This document shows positions 1-7,879 of a stretch of 53,588 bases of DNA, one piece after another (positions within the stretch are counted from its first letter, which is position 1; each line of letters opens with the position of its first letter). The DNA is from a virus. The notes under the pieces were generated by a model. The model saw only the letters and a list, made by a program, of their open reading frames with translations. It was not told where the DNA came from and did no database searches. Position numbers and translations under genes: made by a program. Location of the stretch: the IMG/VR virus record IMGVR_UViG_3300014720_004069, positions 1 to 53,588 of that record; one strand, given 5' to 3'.

Positions 1-1
1 A

Positions 2-670
2 GCACTTCCTGCAGGATCCGATATGGTGGAGGTGCTACAGGATTCCACCTGCGATGAGTGGATCTCCACCCAGTTCCCCGCCAGGTGTGCCAGGTTTAAT
101 CGAGAGAAATGGCTCAAGGTTACCGATGGCCTAAAGTGGAAACGCCACGGGATGGACTTCTGCATGGACACGTATGAGTTCCCGAACGAGGTGGGGGTCA
201 CACCCGTGGTGTTCATCGATTGGTACTCCGCCAAGAAGACCTGCGAGGCGGTGGGGGAGCGCCTGTGTACTGAGGAAGAGTGGACTTTCGCCTGTGAAGG
301 TGAGGAGGGGGTTCCGTATCCCTACGGGTACGAGCGGGACGCTACCGCCTGTAACATCGATCACAAATGGATTGCTCCTGATGTTGCCGCCCTCTCAGAT
401 CCTCGGCGGCGGGGAGAGGAGCTGCTCCGGTTGTGGCAAGGAGTTCCCAGCGGAACGATGGAGAGGTGCGTGAGCCCGTTCGGAGTGCACGACATGACGG
501 GCAACGTGGATGAGTGGACGAGATCCACGCGGAAGACTGGGTATCGGTCGATCCTGAAGGGTGGGTACTGGTCCGTGGTGCGCACTCGGTGCAGGCCTTC
601 CACGAGGATCCACAACGAATCTTTTGCCTTCTACCAGCAGGGGCTTCGTTGTTGTGCGGATCCCAAATAG
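2..670 (+). CDS. Formylglycine-generating-enzyme (SUMF1/FGE-sulfatase) family protein, 5' end cut
   Basis: The frame is open from base 2 with no stop before the first ATG at 23, so the gene probably begins outside the window; 215 residues follow that ATG. The protein carries typical FGE-sulfatase fold landmarks: FCMDTYEFPN, a CTEEEWTFACEG block, a YPYG turn, a CVSPFGVHDMTGNVDEW block, a LKGGYW strand and a terminal FYQQGLRCC. Family members either oxidise a sulfatase cysteine to formylglycine or use the C-type-lectin-like fold for binding or other oxidations. Several cysteines near the C-terminus are kept, but the metal-binding pair cannot be assigned by eye. The block is GC-rich like its downstream neighbours. 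In a phage it could be a binding module or a modifying enzyme; the family call is firm and the role is open. Confidence 0.8.
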   Translation, partial: ALPAGSDMVEVLQDSTCDEWISTQFPARCARFNREKWLKVTDGLKWKRHGMDFCMDTYEFPNEVGVTPVVFIDWYSAKKTCEAVGERLCTEEEWTFACEGEEGVPYPYGYERDATACNIDHKWIAPDVAALSDPRRRGEELLRLWQGVPSGTMERCVSPFGVHDMTGNVDEWTRSTRKTGYRSILKGGYWSVVRTRCRPSTRIHNESFAFYQQGLRCCADPK

Positions 671-741
671 GTGGAATTCTCCTGAATAATTATTCCTCGT
701 TCTGGATGCAATGTGTCTCCAAGATGTGATAGGATGTTACC

Positions 742-2073
742 ATGTACGAAAACTGTGAAACCGACTTCAACCTCGACCGGCACCTGATCAGCTTCCTCCA
801 GGACAATCCATTCTTCGCGGAGCTGAGCCGGCACATCCACAAGACGCCGACGAAGCAGCTTCCCACTGCTGCCGTGGCGTACAACGAGAAGACGGACGAG
901 CTCACGCTCCTGTGGAATCCGGACTTCTTCGCGAAGCTGTCGCAGTGGGAGGTCCGTGGCGTCCTCACCCACGAGTACTACCACCTCGTCTTCGGCCACC
1001 TCTATGGTCGCCGCCGCACTCCTCCGCAGCTGTGGAACATCGGCACCGACCTGGCCATCAACAGCATCATCATGGACTCGTCGAAGCACGGCAACGGCAA
1101 TCGCCTCAGCGGCGACCGCCCACTTCCTGAGTTCGCCCTCGTTCCAGGTCACCGGCCGAAGCATCCCGACGGCCGTGAGTACACCAAGGACGAGGAACAG
1201 GCGCAGAAGCTCGCTGCAGTGATCGAGAAGCTGCCTCCCATGAAGGCCTCGGAGTGGTACTTCGAGAAGATCAAGGAGGAGTCCGACAAGGACAAGGCCG
1301 CCGGCGGGGAGGGCTTCGAAGGTCCCGGTGAAGGCGGTGAATACGTCATTGGCTCTATGGACGAACACGGCACTTGGCAGGAGATTCCTGAAGAACAGCG
1401 GGAATACGTCGAAGGTCGTGTCAAGGCGGTGATCGAGAAGGCCACGAAGCACGCCGACTCGCAGGCAAACGGCTGGGGCAACATCCCCGTCGAACTCGCG
1501 GACCAGATCCGCAAGTCGGTGTCCACGATCATCAACTGGCGCAACGTGCTTCGTCAGTTCGTCGGATCCATCACCCGCGGTGGTCGGACCACCTCGATCA
1601 AGAGGATCAATCCCCGCTACCCCTACATCCACCCGGGTGTGAAGCGAGGCTACACGGCGAAGCTCCTCATCGCGATCGACCAGTCGGGCTCCGTCTCTAA
1701 CGAGATGCTTGCTGATTTCTTCGGCGAGCTCTCGACCCTCACGAAGAAGGTGTCCATCGACATCCTACCCTTCGACACGGAGGCACATGAGAAGGATCTG
1801 TACGAGTGGCGCCGCGGCACCAACCATCCTGCGAAGCGGGTCCGTGGCGGAGGAACTGATTTCAATGCCCCTACTCGATTTGCAAACGATCCAAAGAAAC
1901 GAGGACGTTGGGACGGCATGCTCATCATGACCGACGGTGAGTGTAGTTCCCCTGGTCCGAGTCGCATCAAGCGCGGGTACGTGATCGGCAAGGGTCACAA
2001 GCTCTACTTCGACACGAACGAAATTGTGATCAAGATGGACGATGTCACCAACACTGAAGGAGCGTGGCGGTGA
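742..2073 (+). CDS. Metallopeptidase / VWA-like domain protein (DUF2201, COG3864 type)
   Basis: 443 residues with two recognisable parts. The N-terminal half has a zinc-protease helix HEYYHLVFGH (HExxH at residues 77-81 and a further His at 86). The C-terminal third has a VWA-like beta strand ending in the metal-ion-dependent adhesion motif DQSGS (residues 313-317), followed by a later GGGTD loop. This pairing is characteristic of the predicted metal-dependent peptidases of COG3864, which in bacteria usually sit beside a MoxR-type AAA+ ATPase; none is visible here. The start is the ATG at 742, with a TAGGA Shine-Dalgarno-like sequence 8 bases upstream. Its stop overlaps the next gene by 4 bp, so the two are probably co-translated. 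Substrate unknown. Confidence 0.85.
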   Translation: MYENCETDFNLDRHLISFLQDNPFFAELSRHIHKTPTKQLPTAAVAYNEKTDELTLLWNPDFFAKLSQWEVRGVLTHEYYHLVFGHLYGRRRTPPQLWNIGTDLAINSIIMDSSKHGNGNRLSGDRPLPEFALVPGHRPKHPDGREYTKDEEQAQKLAAVIEKLPPMKASEWYFEKIKEESDKDKAAGGEGFEGPGEGGEYVIGSMDEHGTWQEIPEEQREYVEGRVKAVIEKATKHADSQANGWGNIPVELADQIRKSVSTIINWRNVLRQFVGSITRGGRTTSIKRINPRYPYIHPGVKRGYTAKLLIAIDQSGSVSNEMLADFFGELSTLTKKVSIDILPFDTEAHEKDLYEWRRGTNHPAKRVRGGGTDFNAPTRFANDPKKRGRWDGMLIMTDGECSSPGPSRIKRGYVIGKGHKLYFDTNEIVIKMDDVTNTEGAWR

Positions 2074-2777
2074 TCAACCAGCCACTCTCTCTTCAATCCA
2101 AGCAGCCGCCCGTGGTGATGATCACTGTCCCCACGGGCGGTTCCATTCACACAGACACTGTAAAGTCGCTGTTGACTCTTCAGGCCGACATGCAGCGTCG
2201 AGGGCTACGCCACCACTTCAACTTTTCCAAGAGTTCTTTTCTTCCTCACGGGCGCGCACAGGTGTGTGGTGCCTCGCTCGAGCGCGGAAAATTCCAGCAA
2301 CCATACAACACCAAGGAAGTCACACACATCTTCATGGTGGACAGCGACATCGAGTTCAAACCAGAAGACTTCTGGCGGTTATGGTCTCACAATGTTCCCG
2401 TGGTTGCAGGCGCGTACTGTTACTCCACAGAGGCCCACTCTAAGGAAGAGGACAAGCGAATCGTTGCAGGTTCCTGGGATGTCGAGTTCTTCAAGAATCA
2501 CTACACATTTCCAGCCTACACTCTCGGTCAGGCACGGGCAATGGCCAATCCCCTCCTCGAGGTGGACTGGTTGGGCCTTGGGTTCGCCCTGGTGAGGACA
2601 GAAGTATTCGCGAAAATTGAATACCCGTGGTTCAATTCAGAATTAATTGTGATTGACGAGTTGCGAGACACCACCTCGGAGGATGTTGGTTGGTGCAGGA
2701 AGGTGAAACGAGCAGGATATAAAATCTTGCTCGATCCTTCCGTGAAGGTAGGTCACCAGAAGAACGTGACGATTTAG
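2070..2777 (+). CDS. GT-A fold glycosyltransferase (family 2-like)
   Basis: 235 residues from GTG 2070. I chose this start because it forms a GTGA overlap with the previous stop and has AAGGAG 8 bases upstream; the alternative GTG at 2064 would be only 2 bases from that site. The protein opens with a VVMITVPTGG strand, has a metal/nucleotide-sugar DxD-type motif in FMVDSDIEF (residues 91-93) and ends with SEDVGWCRKVKRAGYK, the usual acceptor-side acidic motif followed by a conserved VGHQ. This is the short GT-A enzyme often found in myovirus genomes. Donor and acceptor cannot be told. It meets the tail-fibre gene head-on and the two stop codons overlap, leaving no room for a terminator. Confidence 0.8.
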   Translation: MINQPLSLQSKQPPVVMITVPTGGSIHTDTVKSLLTLQADMQRRGLRHHFNFSKSSFLPHGRAQVCGASLERGKFQQPYNTKEVTHIFMVDSDIEFKPEDFWRLWSHNVPVVAGAYCYSTEAHSKEEDKRIVAGSWDVEFFKNHYTFPAYTLGQARAMANPLLEVDWLGLGFALVRTEVFAKIEYPWFNSELIVIDELRDTTSEDVGWCRKVKRAGYKILLDPSVKVGHQKNVTI

Positions 2778-5416
2778 ACAGAATACGTGACAGAGAAGAT
2801 AGCTTCTGAGCCTGTATCCAAAAAATCTGCTAAATCTTGTACGACAGAACCTGCACTAAATCTGTCTATGTAGATGAAGACGTCTGAGGTGTCCAAATAA
2901 CCCATCACTGGGTCCATAAGACCTGATTCAAAGCTTGTTATCCACAATGAAACGGCAGTTTTCTTTGCAGGTAGAGGAATTTCGGCTGTGTTACTTAAAT
3001 CAATAGATAGTCTTCCGCTCGCAGTTGGTTTACCAGCAGTTGTTGCCTTAATGTGGCCTGCGACAGTCACCATTCTGCCTATTCGAGTCATGCTGACCGT
3101 AGTGTAACCTGCCTCCATGACTACACCGGCATCTCCGCTTGAATAAAATCTTATGTTATTAACTGTCTTCTCACTGTAGCAATCAAGAACTTGAGCCCCT
3201 GCGTTGCCGGGCGTATCCGCGAGCTTTATTCCTTGCCCTGAGTTCAAGGTGGCATCGAAGTAACTGTCTGTCCGAACTATCTGAACCAGACCTTCAGGCG
3301 TTATTATGACCGCTGTACTATTGTCTGTAGAGAGACTCAGTTCTCTATTGGCTCCGGCTGCAATGTTCATTCCGGCATTTGATACCAATATTGCACCTGA
3401 AAGCGTGTTGTCGACCTCAAACAAAACAACTGCGCCTGGGAATTCTCCGGCCCCGCTCGATGCAATTGAGACTGTCGTCGCACCCGTTCCAATTGTCTGA
3501 TCCGCATACACAGATTGCGTTGACGTTCCTATTCCAACGAATCCGCTACCAGACACAAACAGGAGCGAATTTCCTGCAGAGTTCTCAACGCTAAGAACAG
3601 GAAGGGAAGATCCATTTGCAACTCCGTGTCTCGCAACGAGAGTTGGTGTAGTTCCCGTGGAGGAACCTGAAACGTAGAGTCGTCCCGTGTATGTGTTCGT
3701 GCCGATGCCGACGCTTCCTGTGGCGTAGATGGACCCTGCAGACGGAGACGTCCAATACACAGGTGACGATCCACCTCCTCCGCCACCTGCTGCGAGATCG
3801 GTCAGTGTGTAGCCGCTGGGATTCGTGATGTCGAAGAACTTCATGTCGTTTCCGTTCTTCTGTATCCTCATGCCGGAGGTTCCGAACTGGATGTCGTTGG
3901 AAGTCAACAATACTGAGCCAGTTCCGATCTTAAGTGAACCACTCACTATTACGTCGCCACCGAATGCTGAGACTCCTCGTGTTGCAGTTCCCAGAGAACC
4001 GCTAGATCCACTCACGAAGAGGAAGACGTCTGTTCCTACTGCTGCAATGTCAGACGTGCCTATTCCGACTCTCCCGACCTCATCGATTCGCATCCTCTCA
4101 CCGCGGTCTGATGTTCCGTTGGATGTTCCAAAGGATATCGCACCCCTGTGGAAAGTGTTATTGGTGTTGATGAATCGAATGTAGCCGTTGGGTTCGTTGC
4201 TGTTGTTGAAGTTGATGAGTGTGGCCGAGTTTCCATCGGTGCTGGATGTGTTCTGCATCGTGATGGTTCTCGCCGTAGCGTTTTCGAATGCATCACTCGT
4301 TGTGGAGGAACCGAAGAGAGCAACGTGGAGGGGTGATTGCGGTGATGTTCCTATGCCAACGTAGTATCCATTGGAATCTAACTTCAACACTGTGTCCCCT
4401 CCGCTCCTGCGGATATCGAGCGCGCTCGCGTTGTCCGGGAGGCTCCAAGTTTGCGCAACTGTGAAAGAGAGATTGCTCGCTTCGCTCGTGATCGTGAGTC
4501 CGCTCTCGCTCAACAGGGAGTTGCCGAGAGTTGATCCATCGGGTGTGAACTTTGCAAGATACGTGTTCGTTCCGCTGCCTCCAAGCCCACCTGCAGAGCC
4601 TGTAATCTGCACTGCACCATTCGAGCCCGTGTTGATCGTGATATTTGGACCTGCGATGAGGTATGAAGTACCGTCTGTCAGCTTAGTCAATGAACCGCTG
4701 ATTCCGTTCGTGACTCTAAGTGAGCCCGTTATCTCGACTTGATCTCCTGACACCTCAAGACTTCCACTCATCACGACGTCGCCACCAAAGACCGCCTTCT
4801 TGTTGTTCAATCCGCTGCCTGTTTTGGAACCACTCACAAAGAAGAACACGTCAGACCCGATGTCTGCAGCTGAGTCAACTCCAACTAAATCACCTTTTAT
4901 TGCAACAGAGCCTGTTGTGTATATCGATGTTGCTGTCGTCGATAACCAAAAAGTGGGGGAGGATGACCCGCCCCCTCCACTTGAGAACTCCGTCCAGGTC
5001 AACGAAGTCGAACCGACATTTATGGGCATTGTGGTCGAGAGTATGTAGATCTTCCCGCCGTTGGTCCCAGCCTCTACGTAGGTTGCAGCCCCCGTCGTTA
5101 ATGTGTTCGTGTTAGCGTCCGACGCTCTGGAAAATACGTATGTACTCGTGTCGCCGTCTACTTCAAAGTAATAGATTCCGTTCTGACTCGCTGTTGACTG
5201 ATCCTTTAGAAGCACCCTGTCTTCATTAACCAATGTTAACCCGCTGAAAGAGAGCGTTGTTCCAGCTCCAGATAGGGAGACATCTGCAGTGGAAGCAGCC
5301 CTGACAGAATTCTTCCAATCAAGCGTCTCATCAACTAAGATCTCGAGAGTGTCCGTTCTCGGTTGGGGTCTGAAGTACGAGTACGTCTTGCGGTATCGTT
5401 GCGCGTCTCTTGGCAT
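2774..5416 (-). CDS. Tail-fibre-like virion protein with repeated beta-rich modules
   Basis: 880 residues, rich in Ser, Gly and Thr. The N-terminus (residues 1-40) is a short adaptor-like region, followed by EDRVLLKDQ...NGIYYF (about residues 65-95), a pattern common in phage tail fibres. Two related modules follow. Each has a Gly/Ser linker, a W-containing strand, an SIYxTGSV strand, a DVFxFVSGS strand and an FGGDVxxSGSL strand (first copy about residues 145-225, second spread over the middle). VGIGTS repeats typical of trimeric fibre shafts are frequent. No intramolecular chaperone (S74) catalytic end is visible; the last 100 residues look like a small beta-sandwich tip. It lies apart from the baseplate operon but on the same strand. 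Receptor binding is inferred, not shown. Confidence 0.75.
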   Translation of the reverse strand: MPRDAQRYRKTYSYFRPQPRTDTLEILVDETLDWKNSVRAASTADVSLSGAGTTLSFSGLTLVNEDRVLLKDQSTASQNGIYYFEVDGDTSTYVFSRASDANTNTLTTGAATYVEAGTNGGKIYILSTTMPINVGSTSLTWTEFSSGGGGSSSPTFWLSTTATSIYTTGSVAIKGDLVGVDSAADIGSDVFFFVSGSKTGSGLNNKKAVFGGDVVMSGSLEVSGDQVEITGSLRVTNGISGSLTKLTDGTSYLIAGPNITINTGSNGAVQITGSAGGLGGSGTNTYLAKFTPDGSTLGNSLLSESGLTITSEASNLSFTVAQTWSLPDNASALDIRRSGGDTVLKLDSNGYYVGIGTSPQSPLHVALFGSSTTSDAFENATARTITMQNTSSTDGNSATLINFNNSNEPNGYIRFINTNNTFHRGAISFGTSNGTSDRGERMRIDEVGRVGIGTSDIAAVGTDVFLFVSGSSGSLGTATRGVSAFGGDVIVSGSLKIGTGSVLLTSNDIQFGTSGMRIQKNGNDMKFFDITNPSGYTLTDLAAGGGGGGSSPVYWTSPSAGSIYATGSVGIGTNTYTGRLYVSGSSTGTTPTLVARHGVANGSSLPVLSVENSAGNSLLFVSGSGFVGIGTSTQSVYADQTIGTGATTVSIASSGAGEFPGAVVLFEVDNTLSGAILVSNAGMNIAAGANRELSLSTDNSTAVIITPEGLVQIVRTDSYFDATLNSGQGIKLADTPGNAGAQVLDCYSEKTVNNIRFYSSGDAGVVMEAGYTTVSMTRIGRMVTVAGHIKATTAGKPTASGRLSIDLSNTAEIPLPAKKTAVSLWITSFESGLMDPVMGYLDTSDVFIYIDRFSAGSVVQDLADFLDTGSEAIFSVTYSV

Positions 5417-5459
5417 TTTACAGTCTTTCTCTTTTAGTGATGTCTACAAAGTATTTCTT

Positions 5460-5491
5460 TTGTATACACTTCGAGTCGTGTGTTATAAATA
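5460..5491 (+). promoter_or_regulatory. Candidate promoter of the lipoprotein/NADAR transcript
   Basis: TTGTAT (5460-5465), an 18-base spacer ending in an extended TGT, then TATAAA (5484-5489). The same bases read TATAAATA at 5484-5491, the exact consensus of T4 late promoters, which need only this octamer. Because the window encodes a gp55-like late sigma factor, either reading is possible. The first downstream gene is the lipoprotein at 5544. Confidence 0.5.
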
Positions 5492-5543
5492 ATGATCACC
5501 GACCGAAACTACACACCTTTGGTCGTTTAGGAGAAAAGAAAAA

Positions 5544-5783
5544 ATGAGATTAGCAATTTGTTCGATCGTGTTTGTCGCTGCATTCGCCCTCGTCGGCTGT
5601 GAGAAGAAGGTGGAGGCACCCGCAGTTGCAGACGCGGGCGTTCCTGAGAATCCAGCCTGCTGCGAGCCTGCCGCGGACGCGGACGCTGCTGCACCCGTGG
5701 CACCGCTCACAGCCCCTGTGTCGCCTATCGTTGTTGCACCAGAGGCTCCTGCTACGACTCCCACCACGACCGTCACCAAGTGA
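5544..5783 (+). CDS. Small Ala/Pro-rich lipoprotein
   Basis: 79 residues. A signal peptide (MRLAICSIVFVAAFALVGC) ends in a lipobox ALVGC, so the mature protein would start at Cys19 and be lipid-anchored. The rest is Ala-, Pro- and Val-rich, with a CC pair and a C-terminal Thr/Pro tail, and is probably unstructured. GGAG lies about 10 bases before the ATG. Small Pro-rich phage lipoproteins include outer spanins (Rz1-like) used in lysis, and superinfection-exclusion lipoproteins such as T5 Llp. No inner spanin partner or endolysin is beside it, so I do not choose between them. The antisense frame over the same bases lacks such features. Confidence 0.75.
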   Translation: MRLAICSIVFVAAFALVGCEKKVEAPAVADAGVPENPACCEPAADADAAAPVAPLTAPVSPIVVAPEAPATTPTTTVTK

Positions 5784-5788
5784 CCAAC

Positions 5789-5852
5789 AAGCCCGGCAGT
5801 TTGAGGGAACACCTCCGGGAGGAGTGGGATTCGATGCCCACCCGGGCTTCCA
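5789..5852 (+). other. tRNA-like structured element just upstream of NADAR
   Basis: An 8-bp outer stem (AAGCCCGG 5789-5796 with CCGGGCTT 5842-5849) encloses a T-arm-like hairpin (GTGGG 5824-5828, 8-base loop containing TTCGA, CCCAC 5837-5841). The T-arm abuts the acceptor-like strand with no gap, and CCA follows at 5850-5852. The middle is too short (27 bases) for normal D and anticodon arms, but it can form CCTC-CGG-GAGG, which hides a GGAGGAG Shine-Dalgarno-like run. It could be a decayed tRNA, a tRNA mimic or a translation-control leader for the gene starting at 5854. Confidence 0.4.
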
Positions 5853-5853
5853 G

Positions 5854-6300
5854 ATGACAGACAGAAAAATAATCGATTCTTTCACATTGGCATCAGGGTA
5901 CGCTTTTCTATCCAATTTTCATCCATCAACCATATGGGTGGAGGGCAAGAGTTATGCCACGATCGAACACGCCTACCAGGCCCACAAGACCCTCAACGAG
6001 GAATCTCGAGAGTTGATCCGCAAGGCGAAGGATCCCTCCATCGCAAAGAAGTTGGGAAGGGGTGTGGAGATACGGCCCGATTGGGATTCCGTGAAGGAGG
6101 GGTTGATGCGAGACTTCGTGCGCAAGAAGTTCGAGTCTCCATTTCTAGCCGACCAGCTCCTCAAGACAGAGGACGCCGAACTTGTTCACAACAACACCTG
6201 GAACGATCGCGTGTGGGGTGTATGCAGGGGAGTAGGTCAGAATCTTCTCGGCAAGATCCTCATGGAAGTTCGTCAGGAATTGAAGAACTCCTCCAGTTGA
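5854..6300 (+). CDS. NADAR family protein (YbiA/RibX-type N-glycosidase)
   Basis: 148 residues. The whole protein matches the NADAR pattern: a beginning FTLASGYAFLSNFHPS, then YATIEHAYQAHKT, a GLMRDFVRKKFES helix, and the end motif NTWNDRVWGVCRGVGQNLLG. NADAR enzymes cleave N-glycosidic bonds of riboflavin-pathway intermediates, and some remove ADP-ribose from guanine bases in DNA. The start at 5854 is chosen because homology begins about 5 residues later; a GTG at 5824 would add ten residues, but it abuts its purine-rich site. The structured leader at 5789-5852 covers the ribosome-binding region. The 3' end overlaps the convergent patatin gene by 28 bp. In a phage the likely use is to undo host ADP-ribosylation (inference). 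Confidence 0.85.
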   Translation: MTDRKIIDSFTLASGYAFLSNFHPSTIWVEGKSYATIEHAYQAHKTLNEESRELIRKAKDPSIAKKLGRGVEIRPDWDSVKEGLMRDFVRKKFESPFLADQLLKTEDAELVHNNTWNDRVWGVCRGVGQNLLGKILMEVRQELKNSSS

Positions 6301-7331
6301 TCGTGCATCCCCTTCGCATCCTCGTAACCTTCTTTCAAGAGCACCTGAATGTAAGGCTGGAATATGAGGATGAATGCGAGGGAAGTCATCCAATTAGAGG
6401 GTATCAAACCCCAAGCGATGTCTTCCTGCACAGTTGCCGCTAGCGAGTCGAGGGATTTGCTTGGACGTGCAAGCATGAGGTTGATCCGTCTGTACTTGCC
6501 GTAGTAGTCCAGACCCATCGAATCGAGGAAATCGTTGATTGTGTTGGCCTTCGATACATCCTGGAAGATGTGGTTCACAGTGAGTGATTCGAACATTCTC
6601 GATGTTTGGGTGAGGATGGTGGGCTCTCGGGTCCAGTCCTGCTTCGTTTCTGGTTCAGGCAGTGTGAGCACAAGGATCTTCACTTCTGGGTCTTCTGCAG
6701 TCTTCACCTCACGATCCCTGTACATGGACATGATCGCGGGGAGGATGGGAGTGTTGTTGCAGAGGCCACCATCGATGTGCCATCCTTCTTCCAATTGAAC
6801 GGACCTGAACGCAACGGGAATCGCTCCGGATGCGGTTGCGTGCTTCGGTCCCAGGTGACTCTTGACGACCTTCCAGTTTGCCGAATCGTAGTTCCTGTCC
6901 TCTTTCGAATCCACCCAGATGTATGCCTTCTTCTCGGAGAGTTCCGTGGTGGTGATGATGTTCGTTTCAACCACACCCGTATCGATGTTTCTCCTGTAAC
7001 TCTCAACATCGAGGTTATTCTGGAGGAACTCCATGAGGGGTGAGTTATCCATGAGGGAGTAGAACTTGAGGGTGAAGATGTCACTCCACGGTACCTTGGC
7101 CACCTGACCAAATGTTACCTTGTTCCATGGTTCGATGATCTTCTCAGGTAGGTTTTCGGACGCTGCGGCCGAAACGTAAGAGACTCCGTTGAGTGCTCCC
7201 GCAGAGGAACCGCACACCGTTGTGAACTTATGTCCCCAATTTTCCGCCACATACTTGAGAAAGCCGGCCTCCCAAGCTCCCTTCACACCTCCCCCCGAAA
7301 GAACTAATGCAAACTTCTTGTTACCTTTCAT
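6273..7331 (-). CDS. Patatin-like phospholipase
   Basis: 352 residues from ATG 7331, chosen over an upstream in-frame TTG at 7346 because GGAG lies 9 bases before the ATG. All catalytic landmarks are present: the oxyanion loop GGGVKG (residues 13-18), the nucleophile elbow GSSAG with Ser43, an ASGAIPVAF block, and the DGG motif at residues 187-189 supplying the Asp of the Ser-Asp dyad. Patatins hydrolyse acyl lipids; in phages they may attack host membranes at lysis or affect lipid signalling. No signal peptide is seen, so it should act from the cytoplasm. Divergent promoter elements lie at 7364-7392. Confidence 0.9.
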   Translation of the reverse strand: MKGNKKFALVLSGGGVKGAWEAGFLKYVAENWGHKFTTVCGSSAGALNGVSYVSAAASENLPEKIIEPWNKVTFGQVAKVPWSDIFTLKFYSLMDNSPLMEFLQNNLDVESYRRNIDTGVVETNIITTTELSEKKAYIWVDSKEDRNYDSANWKVVKSHLGPKHATASGAIPVAFRSVQLEEGWHIDGGLCNNTPILPAIMSMYRDREVKTAEDPEVKILVLTLPEPETKQDWTREPTILTQTSRMFESLTVNHIFQDVSKANTINDFLDSMGLDYYGKYRRINLMLARPSKSLDSLAATVQEDIAWGLIPSNWMTSLAFILIFQPYIQVLLKEGYEDAKGMHDQLEEFFNS

Positions 7332-7363
7332 GGTGTCGATCTCCAATCTTATGATTACTTATG

Positions 7364-7392
7364 AGTGTAGAAAATTTGAAGTACCGTTACAA
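7364..7392 (-). promoter_or_regulatory. Candidate sigma70-type promoter for the patatin gene
   Basis: On the minus strand TTGTAA (7392-7387) is separated by 17 bases from TACACT (7369-7364), with the patatin ATG about 33 bases further on. The plus-strand gene at 7449 diverges from the same 117-base gap. Confidence 0.45.
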
Positions 7393-7448
7393 GTCACCGA
7401 GAAAATTTTACCATTTTTACAAACTAAAATTAGAGTCAGGAGGCCACC

Positions 7449-7844
7449 ATGGCGAACGGAATGAAGCAAGTGATACTTGTGCGTAAGGACCTGAAGATGA
7501 AGAAATCTCAGGTGGCCTCCCTGGTGGCGAAGGCGTCCACCGAGTTCTTCCTCGCGAACGATGAGTCCGATCGCGGAGATGAGCTGACCGTGAAGTTAAC
7601 GCCTGAAGAGACGGACTGGATCAACAGTGGGTCCATTCGTGTCGTGCTGGGGGTCAACTCTGAAGATTCGCTGAGGTTGCTCGGGATGCGAGCCGAGATG
7701 GCAGGACTTCAGTGTTACCCAGTGCAAGGCAAGATCTTTGAGGACACTGTGGATGACGGCATGTCCGAGACCCTCTGCATCGCCATCGGACCCGACGTTT
7801 CTTCAAGGATCGACAAAATAACAGGCGACTTAAAGCTGTTGTAA
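7449..7844 (+). CDS. Peptidyl-tRNA hydrolase, Pth2 (archaeal/eukaryal Bit1) type
   Basis: 131 residues, about the usual Pth2 length of 115-130. It begins with the family signature KQVILVRKDLKMKKSQVASL and ends with a CIAIGPDVSSRIDKITGDLKLL-like tail, matching the Pth2 end in which the Gly-Pro turn and terminal Lys-Leu-Leu are conserved. One change stands out: the histidine found in many members after the first helix (VAHAS-like) is lysine here (VAKAS). Pth2 enzymes release peptides from stalled or dropped-off peptidyl-tRNA. An AGGAGG site lies 6 bases before the ATG. It directly precedes the tRNA/TilS group, suggesting a shared translation-support role. Bacteria normally use the unrelated Pth1, so the source is probably horizontal. 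Confidence 0.85.
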   Translation: MANGMKQVILVRKDLKMKKSQVASLVAKASTEFFLANDESDRGDELTVKLTPEETDWINSGSIRVVLGVNSEDSLRLLGMRAEMAGLQCYPVQGKIFEDTVDDGMSETLCIAIGPDVSSRIDKITGDLKLL

Positions 7845-7868
7845 AGTCTCTCCCGCGTGGAGTATAAC
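7839..7868 (+). promoter_or_regulatory. Promoter of the tRNA-tRNA-tilS transcript
   Basis: TTGTAA (7839-7844, overlapping the end of the Pth2 gene), an 18-base spacer, then TATAAC (7863-7868). Transcription would start near 7875, just before the first tRNA at 7880. Confidence 0.6.
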
Positions 7869-7879
7869 ATACACATCAA

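Noticed and set aside
2-670. FGE-like protein as a target of a diversity-generating retroelement
   Set aside because: No reverse transcriptase or template repeat is visible in the window, and the C-terminus follows the ordinary FGE pattern.
631-1632. 333-codon minus-strand frame antisense to the metallopeptidase/VWA gene
   Set aside because: It is a shadow: GC-rich codons with strong third-position bias give long antisense frames, and the plus-strand protein has clear motifs.
5483-5915. Minus-strand frames over the lipoprotein and leader
   Set aside because: No motifs, and they are antisense to a gene with a clear lipobox and ribosome site.
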